Part shown: positions 19,003 to 26,232 of the stretch, piece by piece
Position numbering within the stretch: the first letter of the stretch is position 1
How the letters are laid out: every line of letters starts with the position of its first letter
Origin: Pleurocapsa sp. FMAR1
GTDB taxonomy: Bacteria; Cyanobacteriota; Cyanobacteriia; Cyanobacteriales; Xenococcaceae
DNA length: 64,000 nucleotides
Reading direction: 5' to 3'
NCBI RefSeq assembly: GCF_963665995.1
Contig: NZ_OY762512.1
Coordinates: 4,154,001-4,218,000 of the forward strand
Program-made: the position numbers and the translations under genes
The notes under the pieces: model-generated
Told to the model about the DNA's origin: nothing
Seen by the model: only the letters and a program-made list of their open reading frames with translations
Databases searched by the model: none

Positions 19003-20330
19003 TGAACTACCCAACACCGAATCAAAGATTACGATGTGGGCTTCCAAAATCATCGGCAACAGCAACAACAGTTGACTTGCGCCCTCTGCGTTGTCTTACA
19101 TTGCCTCCCTTGGCAGTGTCTCGCGTCCCACAAGACAATATTCTGATGCCTTCATCTCTGCAATTTTTAGCCGCGTTAACGTCTCTGTCGATATCAAGAG
19201 TGTTACAGCTTGGGCAATCCCAAGTGCGGATATCAAGAGACAAGCTACCAACTACATTCAGGCAGTTATTACAAGTTTTGCTTGAGGGAAAAAATCTATC
19301 TATCTGAAGAAAAACTTTTCCTTCTTGCTTACACTTGCACTTCAGAAAATTAAGAAACATTCCCCATCCACAATTACTGATAGCTTTTGCTAGCTTGTGG
19401 TTACGAACCATCCCTTTTATATTCAAATTCTCGCAAACGATAACTTGGTTTTTGTCTACCAATTTACGAGACAGTTTATGTAGAAAATCTTGACGAGCAT
19501 TACTTATCTTTTCATGCGCTCTAGCTACTAACCTTGTAGCTTTATTTCTAGAGTTTGAACCCTTTTGCTTCCTAGATAATTTTTGCTGCTTACGTTTTAA
19601 ATTATGCTCATGCTTTTTGAAATGATGTGGGTTATCATACTTACTTCCATCACTGGTAATACAGTAACTAGAAATGCCCAAATCAATCCCTAACACTTTC
19701 CCATTAATATTTGACTCTGGTTCGGGTAATCCATTATCAAATAACAACGAAGCATAGTATTTATTAGTTTTGGTTTTGCTTACTGTAACAGTCTTAAGTT
19801 CACCATCAAATGAACGATGTATATTAGCTTTAATTTCTCCAATCTTAGGGAAGTTAAGACCACTATCAATTACCTTGACATTTTGTGGATACTGCAAAGA
19901 TTGCTTGCCATACCTGCTTTTAAAACTAGGATAACCTCCTCGTTTCTCAAAAAAGTTTTTGTAAGCTATACCAAGATTAATCACTGAAGACTGAAGACAC
20001 TGAGAATAAGTTTCTTTTAACCATTTTGTCTTCTCGTTTTTCTTCAATTGAGGAATCCACTTTTTCATAGTAATAGCAGATATACCCTTTCCAGTTTCTT
20101 TATATATCCGATTATTCTCGGCAAGACAAAAATTCCAGATATAACGGCAACTTCCAAAAGCTTTGGCGAGAGAGAGTTGCTGTTCTGATGATGGATACAA
20201 TCTTACTTTTACTACGTTTCTCATGCTAGTATTTTAACACATATAGATTTGTTGTTAAAACTATTTCGTATTGTCTATTCCATCCACGCAAAGCAAGGCT
20301 TTGCCAGTCTTGCTACATACTTGGCAGTAC
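19002..20330 (-). mobile_element. IS200/IS605-family element with tnpB only (no tnpA)
   Basis: The element contains tnpB (19022-20224). Its right end is marked by a subterminal hairpin at about 19008-19040, with arms CCCAACACCG and CGATGTGGG (one bulge) around a small AATC/GATT stem. It finishes with GTTCAC (minus strand) at 19002-19007, at the stop codon of the preceding gene. On the left, 20288-20304 is a perfect 7-bp hairpin (GCAAAGC, loop AAG, GCTTTGC), a candidate left-end structure. The exact left boundary is uncertain, so 20330 is approximate. IS605-type elements carry hairpins, not inverted terminal repeats, and make no target duplication. Without a Y1 transposase it would need one in trans. 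Confidence 0.7.
19022..20224 (-). CDS. tnpB: TnpB RNA-guided nuclease (IS605 OrfB family)
   Basis: This 400-residue TnpB is full length. Motifs in order: N-terminal helix-turn-helix-like region; RuvC I GIDLGISS (Asp about 181); RuvC II VCENLNIKGM (Glu about 265); zinc ribbon SKTCNNC and WDCPSC (Cys 318/321/337/340); RuvC III DIDRDVNAAKN (Asp 346/348). All catalytic residues appear intact. Known family role: a nuclease guided by an omega RNA made from the element's 3' end, acting on DNA next to a TAM. That RNA would overlap the last part of this gene and read out past 19002 into the neighbouring glycosyltransferase gene as guide. There is no tnpA alongside. Confidence 0.93.
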   Translation of the reverse strand: MRNVVKVRLYPSSEQQLSLAKAFGSCRYIWNFCLAENNRIYKETGKGISAITMKKWIPQLKKNEKTKWLKETYSQCLQSSVINLGIAYKNFFEKRGGYPSFKSRYGKQSLQYPQNVKVIDSGLNFPKIGEIKANIHRSFDGELKTVTVSKTKTNKYYASLLFDNGLPEPESNINGKVLGIDLGISSYCITSDGSKYDNPHHFKKHEHNLKRKQQKLSRKQKGSNSRNKATRLVARAHEKISNARQDFLHKLSRKLVDKNQVIVCENLNIKGMVRNHKLAKAISNCGWGMFLNFLKCKCKQEGKVFLQIDRFFPSSKTCNNCLNVVGSLSLDIRTWDCPSCNTLDIDRDVNAAKNCRDEGIRILSCGTRDTAKGGNVRQRRGRKSTVVAVADDFGSPHRNL

Positions 20331-20538
20331 AGATGTCAGGGCTAGATGCGGGGATTACCCCTTTCTTGCTCAGACAGCTAAAAATAAAATATTCATCTAC
20401 GGTTGATTAGCTTTATCTTTCAGCAGAGATAGCCAGATTTTTTTATGGTGATGAGAGTGAATAGTAGTGGTAGTTACAAACATCTACAGATGATCGCTTC
20501 ATAGTAAGAGTTAGTTGTGTGAGGTATTGTCAACCACG
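20225..20538. other. Left flank of the IS element and upstream region of the glutamine synthetase-like gene
   Basis: The first ~100 bp probably belong to the IS200/605 left end, including the perfect hairpin at 20288-20304. The remainder, to 20538, is the leader of the glnT/gmaS-like gene. No coding frame and no perfect NtcA palindrome (GTA-N8-TAC) were found. Confidence 0.45.
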
Positions 20539-21837
20539 ATGTTATTATCAGAACTAGCTCGCGATCGCAAAATACGTTATTTTCTCATTTCTTTTACCGA
20601 TCTATTTGGCGTGCAAAGAGCCAAACTTGTTCCTGCCCAAAGTATCGACGAAATGGCAAAAAGTGGTGCAGGATTTGGCGGATTTGCTGCTTGGTTGGAT
20701 ATGAGTCCCGCCGATCCCGATATTTTCGCCATGCCCGATCCCCATAGTCTATTTCAGTTACCTTGGCAGCCAGATGTGGCGTGGATGCCAGCCGATCTCT
20801 ATATAAATGGAGATCCCCTGATGCAGAGTCCTAGGGTAGTACTAAAGCAGGTACTTAAAGCAGCCGCAGAACGGGGATACACGATTAAAACTGGGGTCGA
20901 ATGCGAATATTTTCTGTTATCGGCGGATGAGTTAGAAATTTCCGACAGTCGCGATCGCTCTTCTAAACCCTGTTACGATCAACAGGCATTGATGCGCCGT
21001 TATGACGTGGTTAGTGAAATTTGCGATGCCATGTTGACTTTGGGTTGGAAACCTTATCAAAACGATCATGAGGATGGTAACGGGCAGTTTGAAATGAACT
21101 GGACTTATGATGATGCCTTGATTACGGCCGATCGCCATGCTTTTTTTAAGTACATGGCTAAAAGTATTGCCGAGAAACATGGGTTTCGTGCTACCTTTAT
21201 GCCCAAGCCTTTCGCCGATCTAACTGGTAACGGCTGTCACACTCATGTTTCTGTTTGGGATAATACAGGCAAGACTAATTTATTTGAAGACGAAAAATCA
21301 GAATCAGAACTTTCCACCATCGGCTATCAATTTATTGGCGGAGTTTTAGAGTCGGCTTCTGCTTTGTGCGCCTTTACCAATCCTGCAATTAATTCTTACA
21401 AGCGGATTAATGCCCTCAATACAGTATCGGGTGCAACTTGGTCGCCTAATACTATTAGCTATAGTGGTAACAATCGCACCCATCTGATTCGTATTCCCGA
21501 TCTTGGTCGGTTTGAATTTCGACTGTCTGATGGCGCAGTAAATCCCTATTTGCTTCCGAGTGCAATTATTGCAGCAGGATTAAATGGTATCGAGCGTAAA
21601 ATAGATCCAGGCGATCGCTCTAATAATAATAGCTACACCGAACCATCATCAGATAAAGCAAAATCTCTTCCTGGTAATTTATTAGATGCTTTACGCTGTC
21701 TAGAAAATAATACAGTTTTGGCAAAAGCTATGGGAAAAGATTTTGTAGATTCTTATTTAAAATTAAAATACCAACAGTGGAATCAATACAGTAATCATAT
21801 TAGTAATTGGGAGTTAGATAATACTCTAAATTGCTGA
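20539..21837 (+). CDS. Type III glutamine synthetase-like ligase (GlnT / gamma-glutamylmethylamide synthetase-like)
   Basis: 432 residues from the ATG at 20539; an in-frame TTG at 20515 is less likely. It belongs to the GS fold group: the N-terminal beta-grasp contains FTDLFGVQRAKLVP. The metal-site Glu is in GVECEYF, the substrate loop is LTGNGCHTHVSVWD at about 226-239, and an Arg-rich ATP/glutamate site is at FEFRLSDGAVNPY. The length and FTDLFG start match the GlnT/GmaS branch, not GlnA (about 470 residues). GmaS joins methylamine to glutamate with ATP. The next genes on this strand encode amine-oxidising enzymes, which favours an amine substrate, but glutamine synthesis cannot be excluded. 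Confidence 0.78.
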   Translation: MLLSELARDRKIRYFLISFTDLFGVQRAKLVPAQSIDEMAKSGAGFGGFAAWLDMSPADPDIFAMPDPHSLFQLPWQPDVAWMPADLYINGDPLMQSPRVVLKQVLKAAAERGYTIKTGVECEYFLLSADELEISDSRDRSSKPCYDQQALMRRYDVVSEICDAMLTLGWKPYQNDHEDGNGQFEMNWTYDDALITADRHAFFKYMAKSIAEKHGFRATFMPKPFADLTGNGCHTHVSVWDNTGKTNLFEDEKSESELSTIGYQFIGGVLESASALCAFTNPAINSYKRINALNTVSGATWSPNTISYSGNNRTHLIRIPDLGRFEFRLSDGAVNPYLLPSAIIAAGLNGIERKIDPGDRSNNNSYTEPSSDKAKSLPGNLLDALRCLENNTVLAKAMGKDFVDSYLKLKYQQWNQYSNHISNWELDNTLNC

Positions 21838-21974
21838 TTAAAAATTTGGATTCCACAGCTAAAGGCGATCGCGCTATATCATTCTTAGAATAGAGCGATG
21901 CCTTACTTTTTATATGATTTTAATTACGTACATACATAATATAGTTATTCCAATTAATTTCCTCATGATTGGCT

Positions 21975-21995
21975 GGTCAGAGGTCAGAGGTCAGA
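21975..21995. repeat. Short heptamer tandem repeat, unit GGTCAGA, 3 copies
   Basis: Three exact 7-base units lie in the spacer downstream of the glutamine synthetase-like gene. The reverse-complement family (GACCTCT) recurs at 28486-28513, so two copies of this STRR family flank the amine island. Confidence 0.75.
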
Positions 21996-22048
21996 AAAAT
22001 TTAAGGTACTTACAAAATTTTTCCTTTTTCGTATGATTTCTATTTGCG

Positions 22049-22165
22049 AGTCAGCGCGTTGTGGAGGGGCTGTTCCCGTAGCTTGGCTGCGGGATTTATA
22101 AGCCCCATGGTCTATGACCCATTAAAGCGACTGGCGAGGGTGAAATGACTATAGATTGAATAAAA
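22049..22165 (+). ncRNA. Candidate structured RNA (nested hairpins), possible omega-RNA/HEARO-like relic
   Basis: The spacer between the GS-like gene and the reductase holds a dense set of hairpins. An outer stem GGGGCT/AGCCCC encloses an inner stem CCCGTAGC/GCTGCGGG (8 pairs with one G-U, loop TTG). A third small hairpin, ATGGTC/GACCCAT, follows, and then the stretch TTAAAGCGACTGGCGAGGGT. There is no reading frame here and the GC content is well above the surrounding spacer. The layout recalls HEARO/IscB-type omega RNAs, but no IscB or IsrB remains downstream. The assignment is a guess from structure; a repeat or a mobile-element end is equally possible. Confidence 0.4.
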
Positions 22166-22371
22166 TTTTGCTTGAAAAAGTTTTAAAATATACAGAAAAT
22201 TATATTTTAGCTGAAGTAATATAATTATCTAATCGATGTCTTTTATTTTTATTCATCCAGTTCTAACATTTATTATTTATTAGATGTTCAAGCTATTTAA
22301 AAATTTGCTTGAGCGATAGTTTCATATTAATGAATTAACTAATAAACGATAATTGTTGTCAAGATTTTCTG

Positions 22372-23322
22372 ATGAACGAGCAAATTGTAAAAGTTGCAGA
22401 AATTACCCAATTAACGCCAAGAATAAAAAGTCTGCGCTTAGTTAGTGCTGATGAAAAGAGGCTTGCAGCATTTTCTCCTGGAAGTCATGTGGCGATAGAA
22501 ATTACTCTAAAACAAAAAAAACGCTATAATTCCTATTCTTTGTGTAGTTCTCCTTATAAAACAGATTCTTATGAAATTGCGGTACTTTTAAGCGAAAACT
22601 CTCGTGGTGTTTCTCAATATTTACATCAATTATCGGTAGAAACAGAATTAAATATTGGGTTTCCTAAAAACTCTTTTTCTATGTTTAGTTTAGCAAGAAA
22701 ATATGTTTTAATTGCTGGAGGTATTGGCATTACACCTTTGCTTTCGATGCTGACTGCTTTGAGTAGATCTAAAACTCCCTTTGAATTACATTACGCTGCT
22801 AAATCTCCAGAAGAATGCGCTTTTTACAAATTTCTACAGCAGCAATACAGTTCCCAAGTTAAATTTTATTTTAGTAAAAAAGGCGATCGCCTCGATCCGA
22901 AGCAAGTTCTCAAAGAGCAACCGTTAGGGACTCATCTTTATTTATGCGCTCCTCATAGTTTAATGGCAGATTGTCGCAGTGCGGCACAGGCATTAGGATA
23001 TCCTAATTCGGCGATTCATAGAGAACTTTTTGGAGCGGTTAAAACCAATAAAGTTAAGCCATTTACTGCTATTCTGGCTCAGTCTAAAAAAGAAGTGGAA
23101 GTAACCCCAGATCAAACTTTATTAGAAGCACTAGAAGCTGCTGATATTGCTGCTAACTATTCTTGTCGCGCGGGTGGCTGCGGGGCTTGTGAAGTAAAAG
23201 TTTTAGAGGGAGAAATTATTCACTTAGATAGTTATTATTCTTCAGAAGAAAAAGCTGCACAAGACCGTATTTTGGCTTGTATCTCTCGCGCAAAAAGTAA
23301 ACAATTAGTAATCGATCTGTGA
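22372..23322 (+). CDS. Ferredoxin-type oxidoreductase (VanB/PDR family, FAD/NAD plus 2Fe-2S)
   Basis: This 316-residue protein has three domains in the PDR order. A flavin-binding barrel comes first (RYNSYSLCSSP). A NAD(P)-binding domain follows (VLIAGGIGITPLLSML). The C-terminal plant-type [2Fe-2S] ferredoxin domain has Cys 265, 270, 273 and 303 (SCRAGGCGAC and LACIS). Such reductases pass electrons from NAD(P)H to an oxygenase. It lies 166 bp upstream of the haem-dependent N-demethylase gene on the same strand, so it is the natural electron donor for that enzyme, matching the reductase subunit of dimethylamine monooxygenase systems (inference from context). Confidence 0.85.
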   Translation: MNEQIVKVAEITQLTPRIKSLRLVSADEKRLAAFSPGSHVAIEITLKQKKRYNSYSLCSSPYKTDSYEIAVLLSENSRGVSQYLHQLSVETELNIGFPKNSFSMFSLARKYVLIAGGIGITPLLSMLTALSRSKTPFELHYAAKSPEECAFYKFLQQQYSSQVKFYFSKKGDRLDPKQVLKEQPLGTHLYLCAPHSLMADCRSAAQALGYPNSAIHRELFGAVKTNKVKPFTAILAQSKKEVEVTPDQTLLEALEAADIAANYSCRAGGCGACEVKVLEGEIIHLDSYYSSEEKAAQDRILACISRAKSKQLVIDL

Positions 23323-23488
23323 AAATCAAATAAGTAAGAAAAGATTGTCCGAAAACCTACTTTTTGTTTGTCTAGGTATAGAAAGTTGAGTGTAACAAAT
23401 TTTACTAATATTCTTAAAAGCTTAAAACTAATAGCTAAAAGCTTAAAACCTATAAATCAGAATAAAAAAATTACATCGTGAGTAAAAA

Positions 23489-24475
23489 ATGAGTAATAGC
23501 CCCGAAGCAATTAAAAATTTCCCTTTTCCTTTTCAGAATGATTCTTATATGTATGCGGTTAATATTCAACCCGTAACTAATCAGGCAATCTTTGATGTTG
23601 ACGAACACTATCACGCCGAAATAAAGGAACGCGATCGCATTTTAACTGAAGGTAAACAAGGACGCTATTTTGCTTTCCCTCACATGAAAGTTGCTCAGTG
23701 GGATGTGGTTGAAATAATTATGAATGATTTGGCTAATTACTACCCCGAATCTTTTTCTCTAACTCAAAATGGCGATCGCTGGACTTGGGAGAACAAAAAG
23801 CTTAACCTCAAAGATACCTTTACCTTTTTAGACGAATCAACCTTACCCTACGAACCATTTGAATATATCTCTCGTCAAGTTCAAGAAGATATTATCTTAC
23901 TCGATCAACGCGAAGGCGATTTATTTATGGATGCAGGAATACTTACCTTTCCTGCCAGTTGGTCATTAGGATTTGATGCAGGAATGCGCTTTGAAGAATT
24001 TCACGGACCCGTACCACGAGCGCATGAACTGGGCGTTTTCAAAAAAGCTAAAGCCTTTTTAATGCGGGTACAGATCGGTAAACCTTGGACAAGACTTAAC
24101 TGGACGATGACCGTTAACCGTCGCTTGGATACATCTCTCGATACCTATGCCGACTGGAAAGACGAACGCAATACAGTCACTTTAGCCAACTGTGGCGCAA
24201 AGGTACATTTGCGAGTTGAAGTACAGCGATTTGTCCGTTTACCCCGCAGTAACGGTTTGATGTTTCCCATCCATACTTACATGATTAGCTTGGAAGAACT
24301 TCTAACTAATCGGATTTGGACAAGAAGACTAGATCAGGTGTTGAAAAATCTTCCTCCCGATCTAGTTGAGTATAAAGGCTTAAGTCCCTACCACGAAACT
24401 GTATTAACTTGGCTGTCTCAATTCGATCTTGAATCAGAATTGGTTTCCTCTTCTCAAGTAGCAAGTAGCAAGTAG
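23489..24475 (+). CDS. Haem-dependent oxidative N-demethylase, DUF3445 family (DmmA/HODM-like)
   Basis: This 328-residue protein belongs to the DUF3445 family. The N-terminal half is the PAS-like haem-binding region. Family-typical stretches include FPHMKVAQWDVVEI, MDAGILTFPASWSLGFDAGM, FHGPVPRAHELGVF and TMTVNRRLDTSLDTYADWK. Characterised members (HODM; DmmA of marine bacteria) use haem, NAD(P)H-derived electrons and oxygen to remove a methyl group from dimethylamine-like substrates as formaldehyde. The reductase gene is directly upstream and a tandem cupin gene follows 93 bp downstream. The final residues (SQVASSK) and the stop codon are encoded inside a CAAGTAG heptamer array, so the C-terminus may have been rewritten by repeat expansion. 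Confidence 0.83.
   Translation: MSNSPEAIKNFPFPFQNDSYMYAVNIQPVTNQAIFDVDEHYHAEIKERDRILTEGKQGRYFAFPHMKVAQWDVVEIIMNDLANYYPESFSLTQNGDRWTWENKKLNLKDTFTFLDESTLPYEPFEYISRQVQEDIILLDQREGDLFMDAGILTFPASWSLGFDAGMRFEEFHGPVPRAHELGVFKKAKAFLMRVQIGKPWTRLNWTMTVNRRLDTSLDTYADWKDERNTVTLANCGAKVHLRVEVQRFVRLPRSNGLMFPIHTYMISLEELLTNRIWTRRLDQVLKNLPPDLVEYKGLSPYHETVLTWLSQFDLESELVSSSQVASSK
24455..24475. repeat. Heptamer repeat CAAGTAG (3 copies) overlapping the 3' end of the N-demethylase gene
   Basis: Three exact 7-base units plus a partial fourth cover the last codons and the TAG stop of the DUF3445 gene. The repeat supplies both the last residues and the stop codon. Confidence 0.85.
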
Positions 24476-24568
24476 CAAGTCTCAAATGACATCGCTTTTC
24501 GCGCATATAGCAAATAGCAATTAATCACGCTCCTATCATCTCTTAATAACCACTAATCACTAATAATT

Positions 24569-25375
24569 ATGCAAGCTCAAGAAAAAGTATCAGAATTTGT
24601 CGCAGCTAAACCAGGAGTACAGGTACTTAAAGCAAGTGCAATTTCAGATATGGCAGATTTAGCCATACGCTGTGATTTCCCTGGATTAAAAAGTCAGATC
24701 GTAGAATTTCCCATTACAGATACGGAAAAGCCATTGACCGCAGGACGTTTTACGATTCAAAAGTCCGCAGATTTACCATTTGACTACGATTTTTTAGAAG
24801 TAAAGATCGTTATTTCTGGCTCGATCCGCGTCAAAGATAGTGACGGGGTAATTCATAAAGCCAATGTCGGGGACGTTATTGTTTTTACTCCCCCAACTTC
24901 TGTAGTTTTCCTCTGTGACTCAGAAGGCGAAGCGGTTTATATGGCTCATCGCGAACAAGCACCAATGTTTAGTCAGAATGGGGAAAGTCAGCCTGTACTC
25001 TCAACCAAACCAGGGATTCAACTAATTAAAGCAGGTACGCCAGAAACAATTGAAGTTGCGCCCATAGTCGAACTTCCCGACCACAAAAGTAAAATTATCG
25101 ACCTGCCTATTTCCGAAGCAGATAGACCTCTTTCTTTGGGTCGTTTTGCCATGCAGCCATCGATTGATTTTCCCTTTCTCTACGAGTATTTAGAGGTAAA
25201 GGTAATACTCAAGGGCAAAATATGCGTTAAAGACGAACAGGGAGTTAAATATGAAGCAACTCCAGGAGACATTTATATTTTTACTCCCCAAACCGTAGTA
25301 ACTTTCTTAGCAGAATCAGATGGTGAGGCTGTCTACGCAGGACATCGTGAACAAGAACCTCTTTTCCTTCTTTGA
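24569..25375 (+). CDS. Tandem cupin protein (EutQ-like), two homologous halves
   Basis: This 268-residue protein consists of two copies of a ~125-residue cupin-type beta-barrel. The copies share GVQVLKA/GIQLIKA, FLEVKIV/YLEVKVI, the Gly turns in NVGDVIVFTP/TPGDIYIFTP, and GEAVYMAHREQAPMF/GEAVYAGHREQEPLF. Each half keeps a conserved HREQ near its end. The family resembles ethanolamine-utilisation EutQ cupins. Placed between the N-demethylase and the amine oxidase genes, it may bind an amine, metal or intermediate, but no catalytic function can be assigned. The internal duplication is visible by eye over the whole length. Confidence 0.75.
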   Translation: MQAQEKVSEFVAAKPGVQVLKASAISDMADLAIRCDFPGLKSQIVEFPITDTEKPLTAGRFTIQKSADLPFDYDFLEVKIVISGSIRVKDSDGVIHKANVGDVIVFTPPTSVVFLCDSEGEAVYMAHREQAPMFSQNGESQPVLSTKPGIQLIKAGTPETIEVAPIVELPDHKSKIIDLPISEADRPLSLGRFAMQPSIDFPFLYEYLEVKVILKGKICVKDEQGVKYEATPGDIYIFTPQTVVTFLAESDGEAVYAGHREQEPLFLL

Positions 25376-25437
25376 TTACAAGTTAAGGGCGAACCAACCT
25401 TCGCCCCTACGACTGTTGACCATAAATATTTACTATC

Positions 25438-26232
25438 ATGACTACAACCACAACGCGATCGCAAACTTTCCGCAACCTCGCTTCTCCCCAGCATCCCCTC
25501 GAACCATTAACGGCAGAGGAAATTAAAGCGGCGGTTAGTATTCTCAAACGAGAAAAACAGTTAGGCAAAACGATTAGATTCCCAACTGTCACTCTCAAAG
25601 AACCCGATAAGCAAGCTGTCTTCAATTTTGAAGAGGATGATAACCTTGAGCGTGAAGTTTTTATTATTATTCTCGATAATGCTGACGGGGCTACCTATGA
25701 AGCGGTAGTGTCCCTAACTTCAGAAACCGTAACATCTTGGCAGCATATACCAGGGGTACAGCCTTCAATTATGCTCGATGAGTTTGAAGAATGCGAGGCT
25801 GCGGTTAAAGCTAGCCCTGAATTTCAAGCAGCGATTAAAAAACGAGGAATTGAAGACCCTGATTTGGTAATGGTCGATCCTTGGTCGGCTGGTTACTACG
25901 GTATCGAATCGGAAAAAGGACAGCGATTATCGCGGGCTTTATGCTGGGTGCGATCCACTCCGACAGATAACGGTTATGCCCGTCCCATTGAGGGAGTAAT
26001 TCCTGTTGTAGATTTGAATAAGATGGAGGTAATTCGGGTCGAAGATCACGGAGTTGTTCCCTTACCGCCCCAGTCGGGAAACTACGCCAAAGAGTTTATC
26101 GATGAATTTCGCAAAGATCTCAAACCTCTAAATATTACTCAGCCTCAAGGTACTAGCTTTGAAATAGAGGGGCATTTGTGCGCTGGCAAAAGTGGCAGTT
26201 TCGCATCGGCTTTACTCCCCGCGAAGGTTTAG
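25438..26232 (+). CDS. Copper amine oxidase, N-terminal portion (frame broken at about 26172)
   Basis: This 264-residue frame covers the N2/N3 domains of a primary (copper, topaquinone) amine oxidase: HPLEPLTAEEIKAAVSILK, then FPTVTLKEPDK and DLVMVDPWSAGYYG. Homology ends at about 26172 (TSFEIEG). After that the frame reads unrelated residues to a stop at 26230-26232. The catalytic half continues in the +2 frame. Adding one G to the run GAGGGG at 26167-26172 would restore an unbroken protein of about 647 residues, the usual family length. It is therefore either a recent frameshift or a sequencing error in the G run. Family role: oxidation of primary amines to aldehyde, ammonia and hydrogen peroxide. 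Confidence 0.8.
   Translation: MTTTTTRSQTFRNLASPQHPLEPLTAEEIKAAVSILKREKQLGKTIRFPTVTLKEPDKQAVFNFEEDDNLEREVFIIILDNADGATYEAVVSLTSETVTSWQHIPGVQPSIMLDEFEECEAAVKASPEFQAAIKKRGIEDPDLVMVDPWSAGYYGIESEKGQRLSRALCWVRSTPTDNGYARPIEGVIPVVDLNKMEVIRVEDHGVVPLPPQSGNYAKEFIDEFRKDLKPLNITQPQGTSFEIEGHLCAGKSGSFASALLPAKV

Noticed and set aside
19002-19307. 101-residue plus-strand frame over tnpB
   Set aside because: Lies antisense to the catalytic end of an intact TnpB and shows no family motif.
20539-21837. Standard glutamine synthetase glnA
   Set aside because: It is about 40 residues shorter, has the FTDLFG start of the GlnT/GmaS branch, and lies among amine-oxidising genes.
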